NCBI GenBank assembly: GCA_963755495.1 | Contig: CAVWJS010000010.1 | Coordinates: 62,001-126,000, forward strand | Direction: 5' to 3' | DNA length: 64,000 bases | DNA from: Bog-473 sp963755495 | GTDB taxonomy: Bacteria > Actinomycetota > Acidimicrobiia > Acidimicrobiales > RAAP-2 | Translations under genes and position numbers: made by a program | Notes under the pieces: generated by a model | The model's input: only the letters and a program-made list of their open reading frames with translations | The model's database searches: none | Told to the model about the DNA's origin: nothing | Shown: in pieces, positions 33,803 to 42,529 of the stretch | How the letters are laid out: each line of letters opens with the position of its first letter | Position numbering within the stretch: position 1 is the stretch's first letter

Positions 33803-34119
33803 GGGGGCCGTGTATCCTTGCAAGATGTCCCTTTGAGTCCCGCCCTCTGAGAGAGTTCCTGCGTGCGAGAGCGCACTCGAATTCTTGGCGTGGTGTTGGT
33901 GGCGTGGTGCTCGTTGGCCGACCGTTCCGGTTGCCGCACTTGTGCCCAGTCACGCCTGCGCACGGAGGGCCATCGGTTCTTGATTCATTGCTTTGAGAAC
34001 ATCGGGAACGTTCATTTCTCCGACGACATACTTGGCGCATCCGGAAAACGACGCACCGAACAACTACGACGCACCGAACAGCAACGACGTATCCGCACAA
34101 CATTGACAAGAGACTGAAC
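33803..34119. other. Intergenic region upstream of MFS transporter
   Basis: About 320 bp with lower GC than its surroundings. Short frames exist but resemble nothing and have no supporting ribosome sites. The notable content is the direct repeat at 34048-34101. I cannot place a promoter with confidence. Confidence 0.5.
34048..34101. repeat. 18 bp tandem direct repeat upstream of MFS gene
   Basis: ACGACGCACCGAACAACT (34048-34065) is followed at once by ACGACGCACCGAACAGCA (34066-34083) and then a degenerate third copy starting ACGACGTATCC (34084-34101). The array ends 18 bp before the MFS start codon, so it lies in the leader or promoter. The 18 bp period would present a protein-binding half-site on a nearly constant helix face. 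Confidence 0.75.
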
Positions 34120-35379
34120 ATGCAACCCGACACGAAGTACGCACAACAACGACCTGGCCGCCCCCTTCGGGTTGCCACCGCGCTCCAGGTGATGGTGGCA
34201 GCCGGAAACGGCTTGGCCTACGTCGCGCTGGGGCTGCGCGTCTATCAGGAGACGCACTCGACATTGGCCGTGACGATGGTGCTGCTGGCCGGTGGTCTAC
34301 CAGTGGTGCTGTTGGCCCCGGTCTCGGGTCTGCTGCTCGACCGCTTGGCCATGGGGCGTTTGTTGGCGGGCGCCGGTCTTGTCGTAGCGGCCGCTCTCAC
34401 CGGGCTGGCCTTGGCTCATTCCCTGACCGCAACTGTGCTCCTTGTTCTGTGTTTCGGGGTTGCCGACAGCATCCTGCAGCCGGGACTTACCGCGGCCATT
34501 CCCCAGCTGGCTGGCGACGTCTCGTTGGTGCGCGCCACCAGCCGTCTCCAGGGCGCCACCATGGGTGGCACCGCCATCGGGCCTTTGTTGGCGGGTTTGG
34601 TCGGGAGTATCGGTGGCACGAGCACCGCTCTCTTGCTCGATGCCGCGGCGTCAATCGTGTTCAGCATCGGCATCTCGATGCTCGGGCTGCGACGGACTCG
34701 TACCACGGTGCCCCACGGGGGCGACGATGGCGTGGCAGCGGGCATTCGTTACCTACGGCGTGACCGCCCGATGGGGCTGCTGGTCCTTGTAGTGTCCGCC
34801 ATCATCGCCTTCATGGGCGTCACCATGGTGGCCGAGCTGTTCCTGGCGGAGAAGGTACTGCATGGGGGTACCACAGGCTACGCATTGCTCATTACCGGTT
34901 GGACCGGAGGCATGACCTTGGGCACCGTCATCGCAGGCCGTCTTCCCTCACGCCTTTTGGCCCCCGGCATCATCGTCGGCTTGGTCGTGCTTGGGCTAGG
35001 TGTCGCCGGCGGCGCGCTGGCGCCCACCATGTGGATGGCCATCGCGGCCTATGGAATCGGCGGTATCGGCGACGGGATACAGCTGGTCGGAACGCGTGCA
35101 CTCCTTCTCCAGCGTGCGCCGGACCACATCGCCGGACGCGCCTGCGCCATCTTCACCGGGCTCACGTTCGGTGCCGTGTCCATCGGCATGGCCGTCTCCG
35201 CACCGTTGGTGGCCCTCTTCGGCATCCGCGGCGCGTTGTTCGCCGCTGGTGCAGCCAGCATTCTGGCGGCCGTCGTGGCTCTCGGGCTCCGGTTGCAGCG
35301 TCTCCGGGGAGAACGCGTGTCTGACGTGCAGGAGGACGGCGCCGGCATCCTCGCTGTGGAGAGCGGCGCCCCTGCCTGA
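34120..35379 (+). CDS. MFS transporter
   Basis: A 419-residue major facilitator with about 12 hydrophobic segments. The loop 2-3 region GLLLDRLAMGRLLAG matches the MFS motif G-x-x-x-D-R-x-x-R/K family pattern, and the two halves are joined by a polar loop (LRRTRTTVPHGGDDG). It resembles the enterobactin exporter/macrolide efflux (MFS_3) branch, though substrate cannot be assigned. ATG 34120. Monocistronic, with repeats in the leader. Confidence 0.85.
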   Translation: MQPDTKYAQQRPGRPLRVATALQVMVAAGNGLAYVALGLRVYQETHSTLAVTMVLLAGGLPVVLLAPVSGLLLDRLAMGRLLAGAGLVVAAALTGLALAHSLTATVLLVLCFGVADSILQPGLTAAIPQLAGDVSLVRATSRLQGATMGGTAIGPLLAGLVGSIGGTSTALLLDAAASIVFSIGISMLGLRRTRTTVPHGGDDGVAAGIRYLRRDRPMGLLVLVVSAIIAFMGVTMVAELFLAEKVLHGGTTGYALLITGWTGGMTLGTVIAGRLPSRLLAPGIIVGLVVLGLGVAGGALAPTMWMAIAAYGIGGIGDGIQLVGTRALLLQRAPDHIAGRACAIFTGLTFGAVSIGMAVSAPLVALFGIRGALFAAGAASILAAVVALGLRLQRLRGERVSDVQEDGAGILAVESGAPA

Positions 35380-35438
35380 TGGGATCGATCCCAGCGCCCT
35401 GCCGCCGCCAGGGAGCCCCCACAGTAGGTTGAGCCACC

Positions 35439-36611
35439 ATGTCCGGATCACCGGTGACCCTGTCCGCCGAAGAGGCGCGCCGGGTGATCCTGTCTGCGCA
35501 GGGGCTCCTCGGGCCACGGCCGGGCGGAGGGCCGGCGACGACGTTGCGCCGTCTCGGCGGTGTGCAGCTGGACACCATCTCGGTATTGGCCCGCTCACAC
35601 GAACTGGTTGCCTATGCCCGGCACGGTGCAATCCCTCGAGCTTCGATTGAAGCGGCTTACTGGGGACCCAACAGCAGCACATTCGAATATTGGTCCCATG
35701 CTGCGTGCGTGCTTCCACTCGAGGAATGGCCGTCGTACGAATTCAGACGCCGAGCCTTTCGCGAACGGGGACGGCGCTGGCATCATCTCGAAGACGCGGC
35801 AACAAGCTGCGCCAGCGTCCTGACTCGCTTGCGTCAGGAGGGACCTTTGACGGCGCGTGATCTCGGGGGGGCCAAAAGAGGCGGGACGTGGTGGGACTGG
35901 TCGGAGATCAAGATCGCGGCCGAGTGGCTGCTTGATACGGGGGAGCTGGTGTGCAGGGAGCGACGTGGGTTCCAGCGCGTATACGACCTGACCGAGCGAG
36001 CGATCCCGGCTGAACTGTCCGGAGTCGAACGCAGCGACGAGGAGTGCGCCCACAGGCTGGTGCAGGTCGCCGGCCGAGCGCTCGGCGTTGCCACCGCGAC
36101 CGACCTGGCGGTCTACGTGGGCTTGCCGGTGAAGTTGGTGCAAGGTGTCGTGCACGACGCCGCACTCGAACCAGCGATGGTCCAGGGCTGGGACCGGCCG
36201 GCGTTCGTCGCTCCTGGAGCCCTCGATGTCCTCGGGCGACGGGTCAAGAGCCGCAATGTACTGATCTCGCCCTTCGACTCGCTGACGTGGGACAGAGCGC
36301 GAACGGCGCGCGTCTTCGGATTTCAGCATCGTCTCGAGGCATATGTCCCGCGTCATAAACGCCAATACGGGTATTTCGCCATGCCCGTGCTCGGCGGCAA
36401 CAAACTGGTGGGCCTGGTCGATCCCGGCCGGCGTGGACATTCGTTGGTCGCCAAGCAGATCACGCTGCAGACGACAGGCGCCGCACGAAGCGTGGCGGCA
36501 GCCCTCGTGGAAGCGGCATCTTGGGTCGATTGTCACGAGGTGATCATCGAGCGCGTCGAGCCTTTCGAACGGACATCGGAAGTGTCGGCGCTCGTCGCTG
36601 CCTTGCTCTGA
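35439..36611 (+). CDS. AlkZ/YcaQ-like winged-helix DNA glycosylase family protein
   Basis: A 390-residue protein of the HTH_42 family, which includes Streptomyces AlkZ and E. coli YcaQ, glycosylases that unhook DNA interstrand crosslinks or bulky N-alkyl lesions. The QxD catalytic motif is seen as Q43-L-D45 in VQLDTISVLARSHE. Other marks are YWSHAACVLP, RRWHHL and the C-terminal PFDSLTWDRAR followed by RQYGYFAMPVL, all familiar from the family. It ends 4 bp before the convergent LLM gene. Likely role is base excision of alkylated DNA. Confidence 0.85.
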   Translation: MSGSPVTLSAEEARRVILSAQGLLGPRPGGGPATTLRRLGGVQLDTISVLARSHELVAYARHGAIPRASIEAAYWGPNSSTFEYWSHAACVLPLEEWPSYEFRRRAFRERGRRWHHLEDAATSCASVLTRLRQEGPLTARDLGGAKRGGTWWDWSEIKIAAEWLLDTGELVCRERRGFQRVYDLTERAIPAELSGVERSDEECAHRLVQVAGRALGVATATDLAVYVGLPVKLVQGVVHDAALEPAMVQGWDRPAFVAPGALDVLGRRVKSRNVLISPFDSLTWDRARTARVFGFQHRLEAYVPRHKRQYGYFAMPVLGGNKLVGLVDPGRRGHSLVAKQITLQTTGAARSVAAALVEAASWVDCHEVIIERVEPFERTSEVSALVAALL

Positions 36612-36615
36612 GCTC

Positions 36616-37512
36616 CTAAGGGTTGGGCGCGGCGCGCTTCGCGGCGATCTGTTCGAAGGCAGAGCGTGACCCTCGGTAAGGCCCCGTTTGTTGGGGGTGG
36701 TGCAGTACCAGTTGGTCGAAGCCAAGCTCCTCGTACGGCGCGGCGAGTTCGTCGAATTGGTCGACAGAGGTGATGACGGTCTCGACCGGGGTCCACAGCA
36801 GTACCTTGCGCACCGTCGCTGATTCGCGGCCGTGCTCGCGACATGCACTCGCGAGCAACGCGCACTGTCGTCGCACGGCCGCCAGGATCGTCTCCTCCGT
36901 ACGCGGTCCAGACCCGGTGGGCCCGATCGTCACCCACTGTTCGCCGTGGATTGCAGCGAGCGCCAGGCCCCGCGCCCCTCCAGCGGCGATCGTGAGAGGG
37001 AACGGGACCTGCACGGCGCCGGGAGTACTGGGCGTCTCGACCGATGAGTAGTGGCGGCCGGTGATCGTGGTGCGGGTGGTTGCCGCGCCATTGAGTATGG
37101 GGTGCAAGGTCTGGAGGAACTCTTCGAACCTGTCCATCCGTTCGGTCACGCTCCAAGGGACCTGACCCAGTGCGGCGGCGTCGGGACCTTCGCTTCCCGG
37201 TCCGACGCCCAGGTCAAGGCGCCCCTCGCTCAGATCGTCGAGCGACAATGCTTCTCGGGCCAGCGTGACGGGATGGCGGAAATTTGGGGTGGCCACCAAT
37301 GTCCCAATCCGGATACGCCGCGTCACGCCGGCCGCGGCCGCCAGGACCGGAATGGCAGCGAGCCAGGGTCCGTCGGGCATGCCACCCCAGCGGATGTGGT
37401 CGTAGGTCCACGCTGTGGTGAAGCCGACGGAGTCGGCCCACTCCCACTGCTGGCGCGCTTCCCGCCAGCGATCGGATGGGAGGATCACCAGCCCTACACG
37501 CACGACCGCCAA
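36616..37512 (-). CDS. LLM-class (luciferase-like) F420- or FMN-dependent oxidoreductase
   Basis: A 298-residue bacterial luciferase-like TIM barrel. GFTTAWTYDHIRWGGMP, AGVTRRIRIGTLVATPNFRHP and LSEGRLDLGVGPGSEG are characteristic of the actinobacterial LLM group, most of which use coenzyme F420. The carboxy-terminal LGFDQLVLHHPQQ follows the usual pattern. Cofactor and substrate cannot be told from sequence alone. It stands alone on the minus strand. Confidence 0.86.
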   Translation of the reverse strand: MAVVRVGLVILPSDRWREARQQWEWADSVGFTTAWTYDHIRWGGMPDGPWLAAIPVLAAAAGVTRRIRIGTLVATPNFRHPVTLAREALSLDDLSEGRLDLGVGPGSEGPDAAALGQVPWSVTERMDRFEEFLQTLHPILNGAATTRTTITGRHYSSVETPSTPGAVQVPFPLTIAAGGARGLALAAIHGEQWVTIGPTGSGPRTEETILAAVRRQCALLASACREHGRESATVRKVLLWTPVETVITSVDQFDELAAPYEELGFDQLVLHHPQQTGPYRGSRSAFEQIAAKRAAPNP

Positions 37513-37579
37513 GCTAATGGCTCCGCCAGGTGCCCTTCAGCTTCGGTGGCTTGAACTGACCGGACGACCGCGTCGACTG

Positions 37580-37846
37580 CTATTTGCCCGTACGCTCGCG
37601 ATGCTTGCAGCCCGGCCAGCAGCAAGGCCGCCGCTGGCCTTCCTCGAGCTCCTCCCGGGTTCGACGAATACGGCGCTCCCTTGTCTTCTCCTGCTTGGCA
37701 TCCTCGACCCAGCAGATGAATTCGTTGCGGGCCAGGGGTGTGATGTCCTTCCAGGCATCGAGCACAATGGGGTTGGCTACCAGTGCGTTGCGCAGGTCTA
37801 CTGGAAGCTTGTGCACCACCCCACCGGGCACTCTCGAGCCGCTCAT
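37580..37846 (-). CDS. YdeI/OmpD-associated-family small protein
   Basis: An 88-residue protein. The start at 37846 (MSGSRVPGG) is the first Met before the conserved core. HKLPVDLRNALVANP, then ITPLARNEFICWVEDA, ARRI-like basic helix and the ending RRPCCWPGCKHR are typical of YdeI-related proteins linked to envelope stress or peptide tolerance in enterobacteria. Function in actinobacteria is unknown. The CCWPGC cluster could bind a metal. No clear ribosome site is seen. Confidence 0.78.
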   Translation of the reverse strand: MSGSRVPGGVVHKLPVDLRNALVANPIVLDAWKDITPLARNEFICWVEDAKQEKTRERRIRRTREELEEGQRRPCCWPGCKHRERTGK

Positions 37847-38003
37847 GGAGAAACGGTAGCGGGTCTGGGCGAGGCGGCGCCCTAGTGTCAAAGACACCCG
37901 AGAAGGAGTCTCCGGCATCCTGAGCGCATTGACGCGCGATGCTTGCGATATCGAATACCCCGAGGGTGGGCTGACATCCACTCGTGTCCGTGAGGAGCCA
38001 CAC

Positions 38004-38480
38004 ATGCCCGACACAGTCTTCCTAACCGACCGCATCGAGGTGACCCGACCTATCCCGGCACCGGCTTCTGCCATTTTTGACATACTGCGTAGCCCGGCAG
38101 GGCACGTGGCCATCGACGCGTCCGGGATGCTGCAGGACTTCACCGGCGAACCAGCGGAGAAGGTGGGTGACACCTTTGTCATCCATATGGACCGCGAAGC
38201 ACTCAATGACATCCCGCTTGGCAAGTACGACGCGACCGTGCACATCATCACCTTCGAGCGCGACAGGGAGATCGCGTGGGATCTCGGGCCTGATGTCCCG
38301 GTTCAGCACTTCTATGGATACCGTCTGGAAGAGCGTGCGGGGGGGGTCACCGATGTGACGTCCTACTACGACTGGTCCAAGGTGAGTGCAGAGGTCAAGG
38401 GACGCTTCCCGATAGTGCCTGAGTCGGCCCTGCGGGCCACGCTGGGGATTCTTGAGCGAACAGTCCGAAAAGGCCTATGA
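38004..38480 (+). CDS. SRPBCC-family protein (polyketide cyclase-like)
   Basis: A 158-residue helix-grip protein. ATG 38004 is set by GAGGAG about 7 bp upstream. IEVTRPIPAPASAIFDILRSP is the standard first strand and helix. The strands KYDATVHIITFERDREIAWD and GVTDVTSYYDWSKV follow, with a C-terminal helix. It probably binds a small hydrophobic ligand. It is unrelated in sequence detail to the SRPBCC protein at 6029. Monocistronic. Confidence 0.82.
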   Translation: MPDTVFLTDRIEVTRPIPAPASAIFDILRSPAGHVAIDASGMLQDFTGEPAEKVGDTFVIHMDREALNDIPLGKYDATVHIITFERDREIAWDLGPDVPVQHFYGYRLEERAGGVTDVTSYYDWSKVSAEVKGRFPIVPESALRATLGILERTVRKGL

Positions 38481-38572
38481 CCCCTCGCTTTAGTCCGGTA
38501 TCGGTCTGGCGCAAAGGTCATCATCCGCGAGCCCTTCGCTCTGCCATCGGAGCAGTAAGTAGTTAGTCCGCG

Positions 38573-38815
38573 TCAATCGCGCCGGTAATAGTCTCGAATC
38601 GAGCCGTGGAATCTTCCACTCTTGAGACAGCAGTTCTTGAAAGCGACGTCCGGATTCGCACGGACACAGATCGTTGCGTCCGAGCTTCTCAAAACAGCTC
38701 CTTGTCGCCATGAACCACTCGATCTCCGCGCTTGACGTGAGTCTCGCTGGGGTAGCCGTTCCGGCGCTTGCTCATTGAGCTAAAAGCGGTCCTGTTCGTC
38801 CTTGTTAGTAGCCAT
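38573..38815 (-). pseudogene. SEC-C zinc-motif protein (three apparent +1 frameshifts in homopolymers)
   Basis: Three frames in a row make one small SEC-C protein. Frame one starts at 38815 after a perfect AGGAGG (7 bp spacing): MATNKDEQDRF. Removing one base from the T4 run at 38782-38785 continues SSMSKRRNGYPSETHV to HGDKELF. Removing one T from the next T4 run, near 38695, continues EKLGRNDLCPCESGRRF. Removing one base in the T run near 38640 continues KNCCLKSGRFHGSIRD to the stop. The C-P-C...C-C zinc pattern is then complete. The 243 bp length equals 80 codons plus three. Errors in homopolymers seem likelier than a decayed gene. Confidence 0.75.
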
Positions 38816-38942
38816 CGGAGTTCCTCCTCGTGAGGGCACAAAGAATACAGCCAGCCGGGCGTGTGGACCGACGTTCCATCGCAGCGACCCGCCCCGATGG
38901 AGTCCCCAAGTTCTATGGTGGGTAAAACGGTAAGGGGGACCC

Positions 38943-40091
38943 ATGGAAACGAGTGGCATTGCGTTCGAGGTGATCGACTCCGACGGCCATGTCGTCGAGC
39001 CTGACACTGTGTGGAAGGACTACTCGGAGCCTGCTTACAGAGAGCAGCTCGATCGGCCCGGCGGCGGGGTCCAGGCCCTCGGCATGATGCGGGCGTACCC
39101 AAGCGCTCTCGCTCCTCGCGGGAGCTCCCGTGAGGGCGAGCACTGGGCCGAGAACGTCGGCGGAGAGACATGGGACGAAGAGTCGCGCACGAAGATGGGC
39201 CGCCCTGGCGGCTATGACCCGCGCGCCCGGCTACTGGATATGAGCGACGAAGGCATCGACGTGGCGGTGCTCTACCCGACTTCCATGCTGACCTGGGTGG
39301 AGGACGCCGGTCTGTTCGGAGCCGCCTGTCGGGCCTACAACAACTGGCTCCGCGACTACTGCTCGGCCGCGCCGACGTGTCTCTACGGGGTGGGAGTGGT
39401 CCCGCTCCAAGACAGCGACGCGGCGATTGCGGAGATGCGCCGTTGTGTCGAGGATCTCGGCTTTAAGGCAATAATGCTCCGGCCGGCCGCCTATCGCGGC
39501 ACGAAGAAGCTGAACCACCCCGACTACGACACATTCTGGCGGGCGGCTTCCGAGCTTGGATGTCCGATCGGCATACACCCCTCCCCACACGGTGACATGC
39601 CCAACGCGTGCAGCTTGCTCGGCCTCTCGGAGGGAGTGACGGCTCCGGCTGCGGGTCTGGCGCTGCAGCAAGGTCTTACGAACGCATTCGACTTACAGAT
39701 GGCCGTCGGGCTCTTCGTGCTCGGTGGCATCTGTGAGCGTCACCCAGAGCTAAAGGTGGCGTTCCTGGAGGGCACAGGCGGGTGGATCGTTCCCATGCTC
39801 GAGCGGTTCGACCACCAGTTCAAGATTTTCGGCAGCAGCGTCCAGCGGTCGCTTCCCAGCGATCTCTTCGGCCGTCAGTGTGTCATCAGCTTCGATCCCG
39901 ACGAGGTGGCGCTGGCCTTCACCGCCGAGCACCTGGGAGCCGACAAGATCCTGTGGGCCTCGGATTACCCTCACCCCGACGCCAAGATCCCCGGCGTGGT
40001 GAAGGAGCTGAAGGAGGCTGTGGCAGGTCTGCCTTCCGATTCGCAAGCCGAGATAGTGGGGGGTTCGGCCCGGCGCTTCTATCTGCTGTGA
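38943..40091 (+). CDS. Amidohydrolase-2-family metal-dependent hydrolase
   Basis: A 382-residue TIM-barrel protein of the ACMSD-like amidohydrolase 2 family. VIDSDGHVVEP is the first metal motif, GIHPSPHGD carries a further His, and ILWASDYPHPDAK is the conserved C-terminal Asp motif of the family. LDMSDEGIDVAVLYPT is also typical. Such enzymes do decarboxylation or hydrolysis on aromatic or acyl acids. Many actinobacterial members are uncharacterised. RBS AAGGGGG lies just before ATG 38943. Confidence 0.85.
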   Translation: METSGIAFEVIDSDGHVVEPDTVWKDYSEPAYREQLDRPGGGVQALGMMRAYPSALAPRGSSREGEHWAENVGGETWDEESRTKMGRPGGYDPRARLLDMSDEGIDVAVLYPTSMLTWVEDAGLFGAACRAYNNWLRDYCSAAPTCLYGVGVVPLQDSDAAIAEMRRCVEDLGFKAIMLRPAAYRGTKKLNHPDYDTFWRAASELGCPIGIHPSPHGDMPNACSLLGLSEGVTAPAAGLALQQGLTNAFDLQMAVGLFVLGGICERHPELKVAFLEGTGGWIVPMLERFDHQFKIFGSSVQRSLPSDLFGRQCVISFDPDEVALAFTAEHLGADKILWASDYPHPDAKIPGVVKELKEAVAGLPSDSQAEIVGGSARRFYLL

Positions 40092-40350
40092 TCGCATGAT
40101 TCTCGATGTACGTTTGACCAAATGACAACAGCGAACACTCGATGGGAGCGGTTCAAGCTATGGCTGGCCCGTCGGATTTCCAACAGACGCTGAGCACCTG
40201 ACGACAGGCGGACCGTTCTTGTCTCGCGCAAGCATCTGACCGATCCGGCGTTGAGAGTCTTCGAACGCTCAGTCATTTGCACCCTGAAGAATCGGCTCGC
40301 TCATTTCCGCGTTCTGGGATTGCAGAGAGGCGTGCTGGGGGGATAGACGC
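40092..40350. other. Intergenic region between amidohydrolase and signal peptidase genes
   Basis: About 260 bp between convergent genes. I see no tRNA, no coding frame with support and no strong hairpin with a T-run. Confidence 0.5.
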
Positions 40351-40983
40351 CTAAAACAGATGTATCCGGGACAAGGGCCAGAACCGCACGTCGACCTTGC
40401 CCACGATGGACGATTCGCGGATGGGTCCCCAGTACCTACTGTCACAGGAGACCGTACGGTTGTCGCCCATGACGTAGACATGGTTGGCGGGTATTTTGTA
40501 CGGATGGTTCAACGTATAAGGCTCGTTTGACGGTCCGGGTGTAGTCGGTGGTTTCGCGCCGGCGGGGAGCCAGGGTTCGTTCAGCACCTTTCCATCGATG
40601 TGGACCTGCCCGTAGGCAAGTGAGATCGTCTCGCCGGGTAGGCCTATGACCCGCTTGACGAGGTCGGTCACTGGCGCGCCGCCGCAATTCTCCGCGGGAG
40701 GCGTCGAGAACACAACGATGTCGCCCCGATGGATGCTGTGCAGGTGATAACTCAGCTTGTCGACCATGATCCGGTCATTGACCTTCAGGGTCGGCTCCAT
40801 TGATCCCGAGGGGATCAGGTATGTACCGACGATGAATGTGCGCAAGACGATGGCGATGACGACAGCCAGTACGACAATGACCAAAGCCTGCACCAGAACG
40901 CGGCTTATGCGAGTCGGGGGTGCGGGTTGCGCGCCTCCTTGTGGGGTGATGATCGCCGGCTCAGGATCCGTGTCGGTGCTCAC
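40351..40983 (-). CDS. lepB: Signal peptidase I
   Basis: A 210-residue type I signal peptidase with a single N-terminal membrane helix (VLVQALVIVVLAVVIAIVL) and an extracytoplasmic catalytic domain. The Ser-Lys dyad is S61 in PSGSMEPTL and K110 in LVKRVIGLPGE. Box E, VMGDNR with SCDSRYWGPI, is intact. GTG start. It removes signal peptides from Sec and Tat substrates. It lies 31 bp downstream of the quinone-oxidoreductase gene on the same strand, without functional connection. Confidence 0.94.
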   Translation of the reverse strand: MSTDTDPEPAIITPQGGAQPAPPTRISRVLVQALVIVVLAVVIAIVLRTFIVGTYLIPSGSMEPTLKVNDRIMVDKLSYHLHSIHRGDIVVFSTPPAENCGGAPVTDLVKRVIGLPGETISLAYGQVHIDGKVLNEPWLPAGAKPPTTPGPSNEPYTLNHPYKIPANHVYVMGDNRTVSCDSRYWGPIRESSIVGKVDVRFWPLSRIHLF

Positions 40984-41014
40984 GGTGCCAGGTCATGGTG
41001 CCGCGTGCGCCCAT

Positions 41015-41965
41015 TCACGAGACCAGGACGACCTTGCCCAACTTGCTCCCGGCCGTGAACCGTTCGTAGGCGGCGTTGGCGTCCGACATCGGGAACGTGG
41101 CACACACGGGCACGCGGATGCGACCCGAGACCAGCAGCGGAATTACTTGGGTGGCCACGCCCGTCGCCACATTTGCCTTCTCGCGACGGGTGCGTCCACG
41201 CAACGTGGCCCCGCCGATGCGAGCCCGCGTTCCCATGAGCTGCAGCAGGTTGAGCTCTATTTTGGCCCCCGAGCCCACGCCGATCACCATGACGCGGGCC
41301 CCGGTGGCCAGGTGCGGCAGGACGGTAGGAAGGCTGGCCGCCCCAACAAGTTCGAGCACGACGTCGTAGGGGCCGTGTGCGGCCACGTCGGCCGGGTCGA
41401 TCACTGTGCTGGCGCCGAGGAGAGCGACCTCGTCGTGCCGAGTGGCATCACGCACGGTTGCCACCACCGAGGCCCCGGTGGCCGCGGCGAGCTGAACTCC
41501 GGCTGTCCCCACGCCTCCGGCCGCGCCGGATATCAGCACCCGCTCGCCCATGGCGAGACCGGCGTGCGTGAACAGGGCGTCGAAGGCAGTGGAGAACACT
41601 TCAGGAAACCCCCCGGCCTCGGCCCAGGAGAGAGCGTCGGGGACGGCCAGAGCGTGGGACTCCTCGATCACGGCCATGGTCGCCTGCGCACCACCACCAA
41701 CGAGTCCCATGACGCGGTCGCCCGGAGCGTATTGCCTGACCTTTGACCCCACGGCGACGACCTCGCCGGCCAGCTCCATGCCGGGGATGTCGGCGGGGGT
41801 CCCCGGTGGAGCCGGGTAGTTCCCGCGCCGTTGCATCATGTCGGCGCCATTAAGTCCCGCCGCGTGTACCGCGACCAGGAGCTCAGTGTCCCCGGGCACG
41901 GGAGTCTCGCGCTCTTCCCAATGGAGCTGGCTGTCTCGGATGACGACGGCGTACATGCCCTTCAC
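41015..41965 (-). CDS. NADPH:quinone oxidoreductase-like zinc-free MDR protein
   Basis: A 316-residue medium-chain dehydrogenase/reductase of the quinone-oxidoreductase type. HAAGLNGADMMQRRGNYP is the classic QOR segment, where Asn replaces the zinc cysteine of alcohol dehydrogenases. The NADP fold is VLISGAAGGVGTAGVQLA. It reduces quinones or enones by NADPH. It is divergent from glutathione peroxidase, and both could serve oxidative stress defence (inference). Confidence 0.88.
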   Translation of the reverse strand: MKGMYAVVIRDSQLHWEERETPVPGDTELLVAVHAAGLNGADMMQRRGNYPAPPGTPADIPGMELAGEVVAVGSKVRQYAPGDRVMGLVGGGAQATMAVIEESHALAVPDALSWAEAGGFPEVFSTAFDALFTHAGLAMGERVLISGAAGGVGTAGVQLAAATGASVVATVRDATRHDEVALLGASTVIDPADVAAHGPYDVVLELVGAASLPTVLPHLATGARVMVIGVGSGAKIELNLLQLMGTRARIGGATLRGRTRREKANVATGVATQVIPLLVSGRIRVPVCATFPMSDANAAYERFTAGSKLGKVVLVS

Positions 41966-42040
41966 CCTAATGACACGCTCGACTTGGTTGGGAGTGCGGC
42001 CCCGGGGGCGTGGCCCTTCTGTGCCCGGTATCCTCAGCGC

Positions 42041-42529
42041 ATGGCCCTATACGACATCCCCGTCCACACCCTTCAAGGTCAGGAGTCGTCGCTCGGTGAG
42101 TACGCCGGCAAGACGCTCCTCGTCGTCAACGTGGCATCCAAGTGCGGTCTTACTCCGCAATACGAAGGATTGGAGCGCCTGCAGAAGACCTACGGCGACC
42201 GTGGCTTCTCCGTCGTTGGGTTCCCGAGCAACCAGTTCATGGGGCAGGAGCCGGGCACGCCCGAAGAGATCCAGCAGTTCTGCTCCACCACCTACGGGGT
42301 GAGCTTCCCCCTCTTCGAGAAGATCGACGTGAACGGCGACGATCGTCATCCCATTTATGAGGAACTGACGGCAGCGCCCGACGCCGACGGCACGGCCGGC
42401 GATATCACCTGGAACTTCGAGAAGTTCCTCGTCTCGGGCACCGGCGAGGTCATCGCGCGTTTCCGGCCCCAGGTAGAGCCCGAGGATCCCGCCATCGTTG
42501 ACGCCATTGAGGCTGCGTTGGCCGCTTGA
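42041..42529 (+). CDS. Glutathione peroxidase family thiol peroxidase
   Basis: A 162-residue thioredoxin-fold peroxidase. The catalytic triad is C35 (VASKCGLTPQY, the Cys version), Q65 (FPSNQF) and W124 (ITWNFEKFL). ATG 42041 gives the family start MALYDIPVHTLQG. Actinobacteria normally lack glutathione, so this enzyme likely uses thioredoxin or mycothiol-linked reductants to remove peroxides. Its stop overlaps the TTG start of the HAD phosphatase. Confidence 0.93.
   Translation: MALYDIPVHTLQGQESSLGEYAGKTLLVVNVASKCGLTPQYEGLERLQKTYGDRGFSVVGFPSNQFMGQEPGTPEEIQQFCSTTYGVSFPLFEKIDVNGDDRHPIYEELTAAPDADGTAGDITWNFEKFLVSGTGEVIARFRPQVEPEDPAIVDAIEAALAA

Noticed and set aside
33863..34117. 84-codon plus-strand frame before the MFS gene
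   Set aside because: No ribosome site, no similarity, and it runs through the 18 bp repeats, giving low-complexity protein.
37929..38003. Upstream extension of the SRPBCC protein at 38004
   Set aside because: GAGGAG directly before ATG 38004 and the domain start argue for the shorter form.
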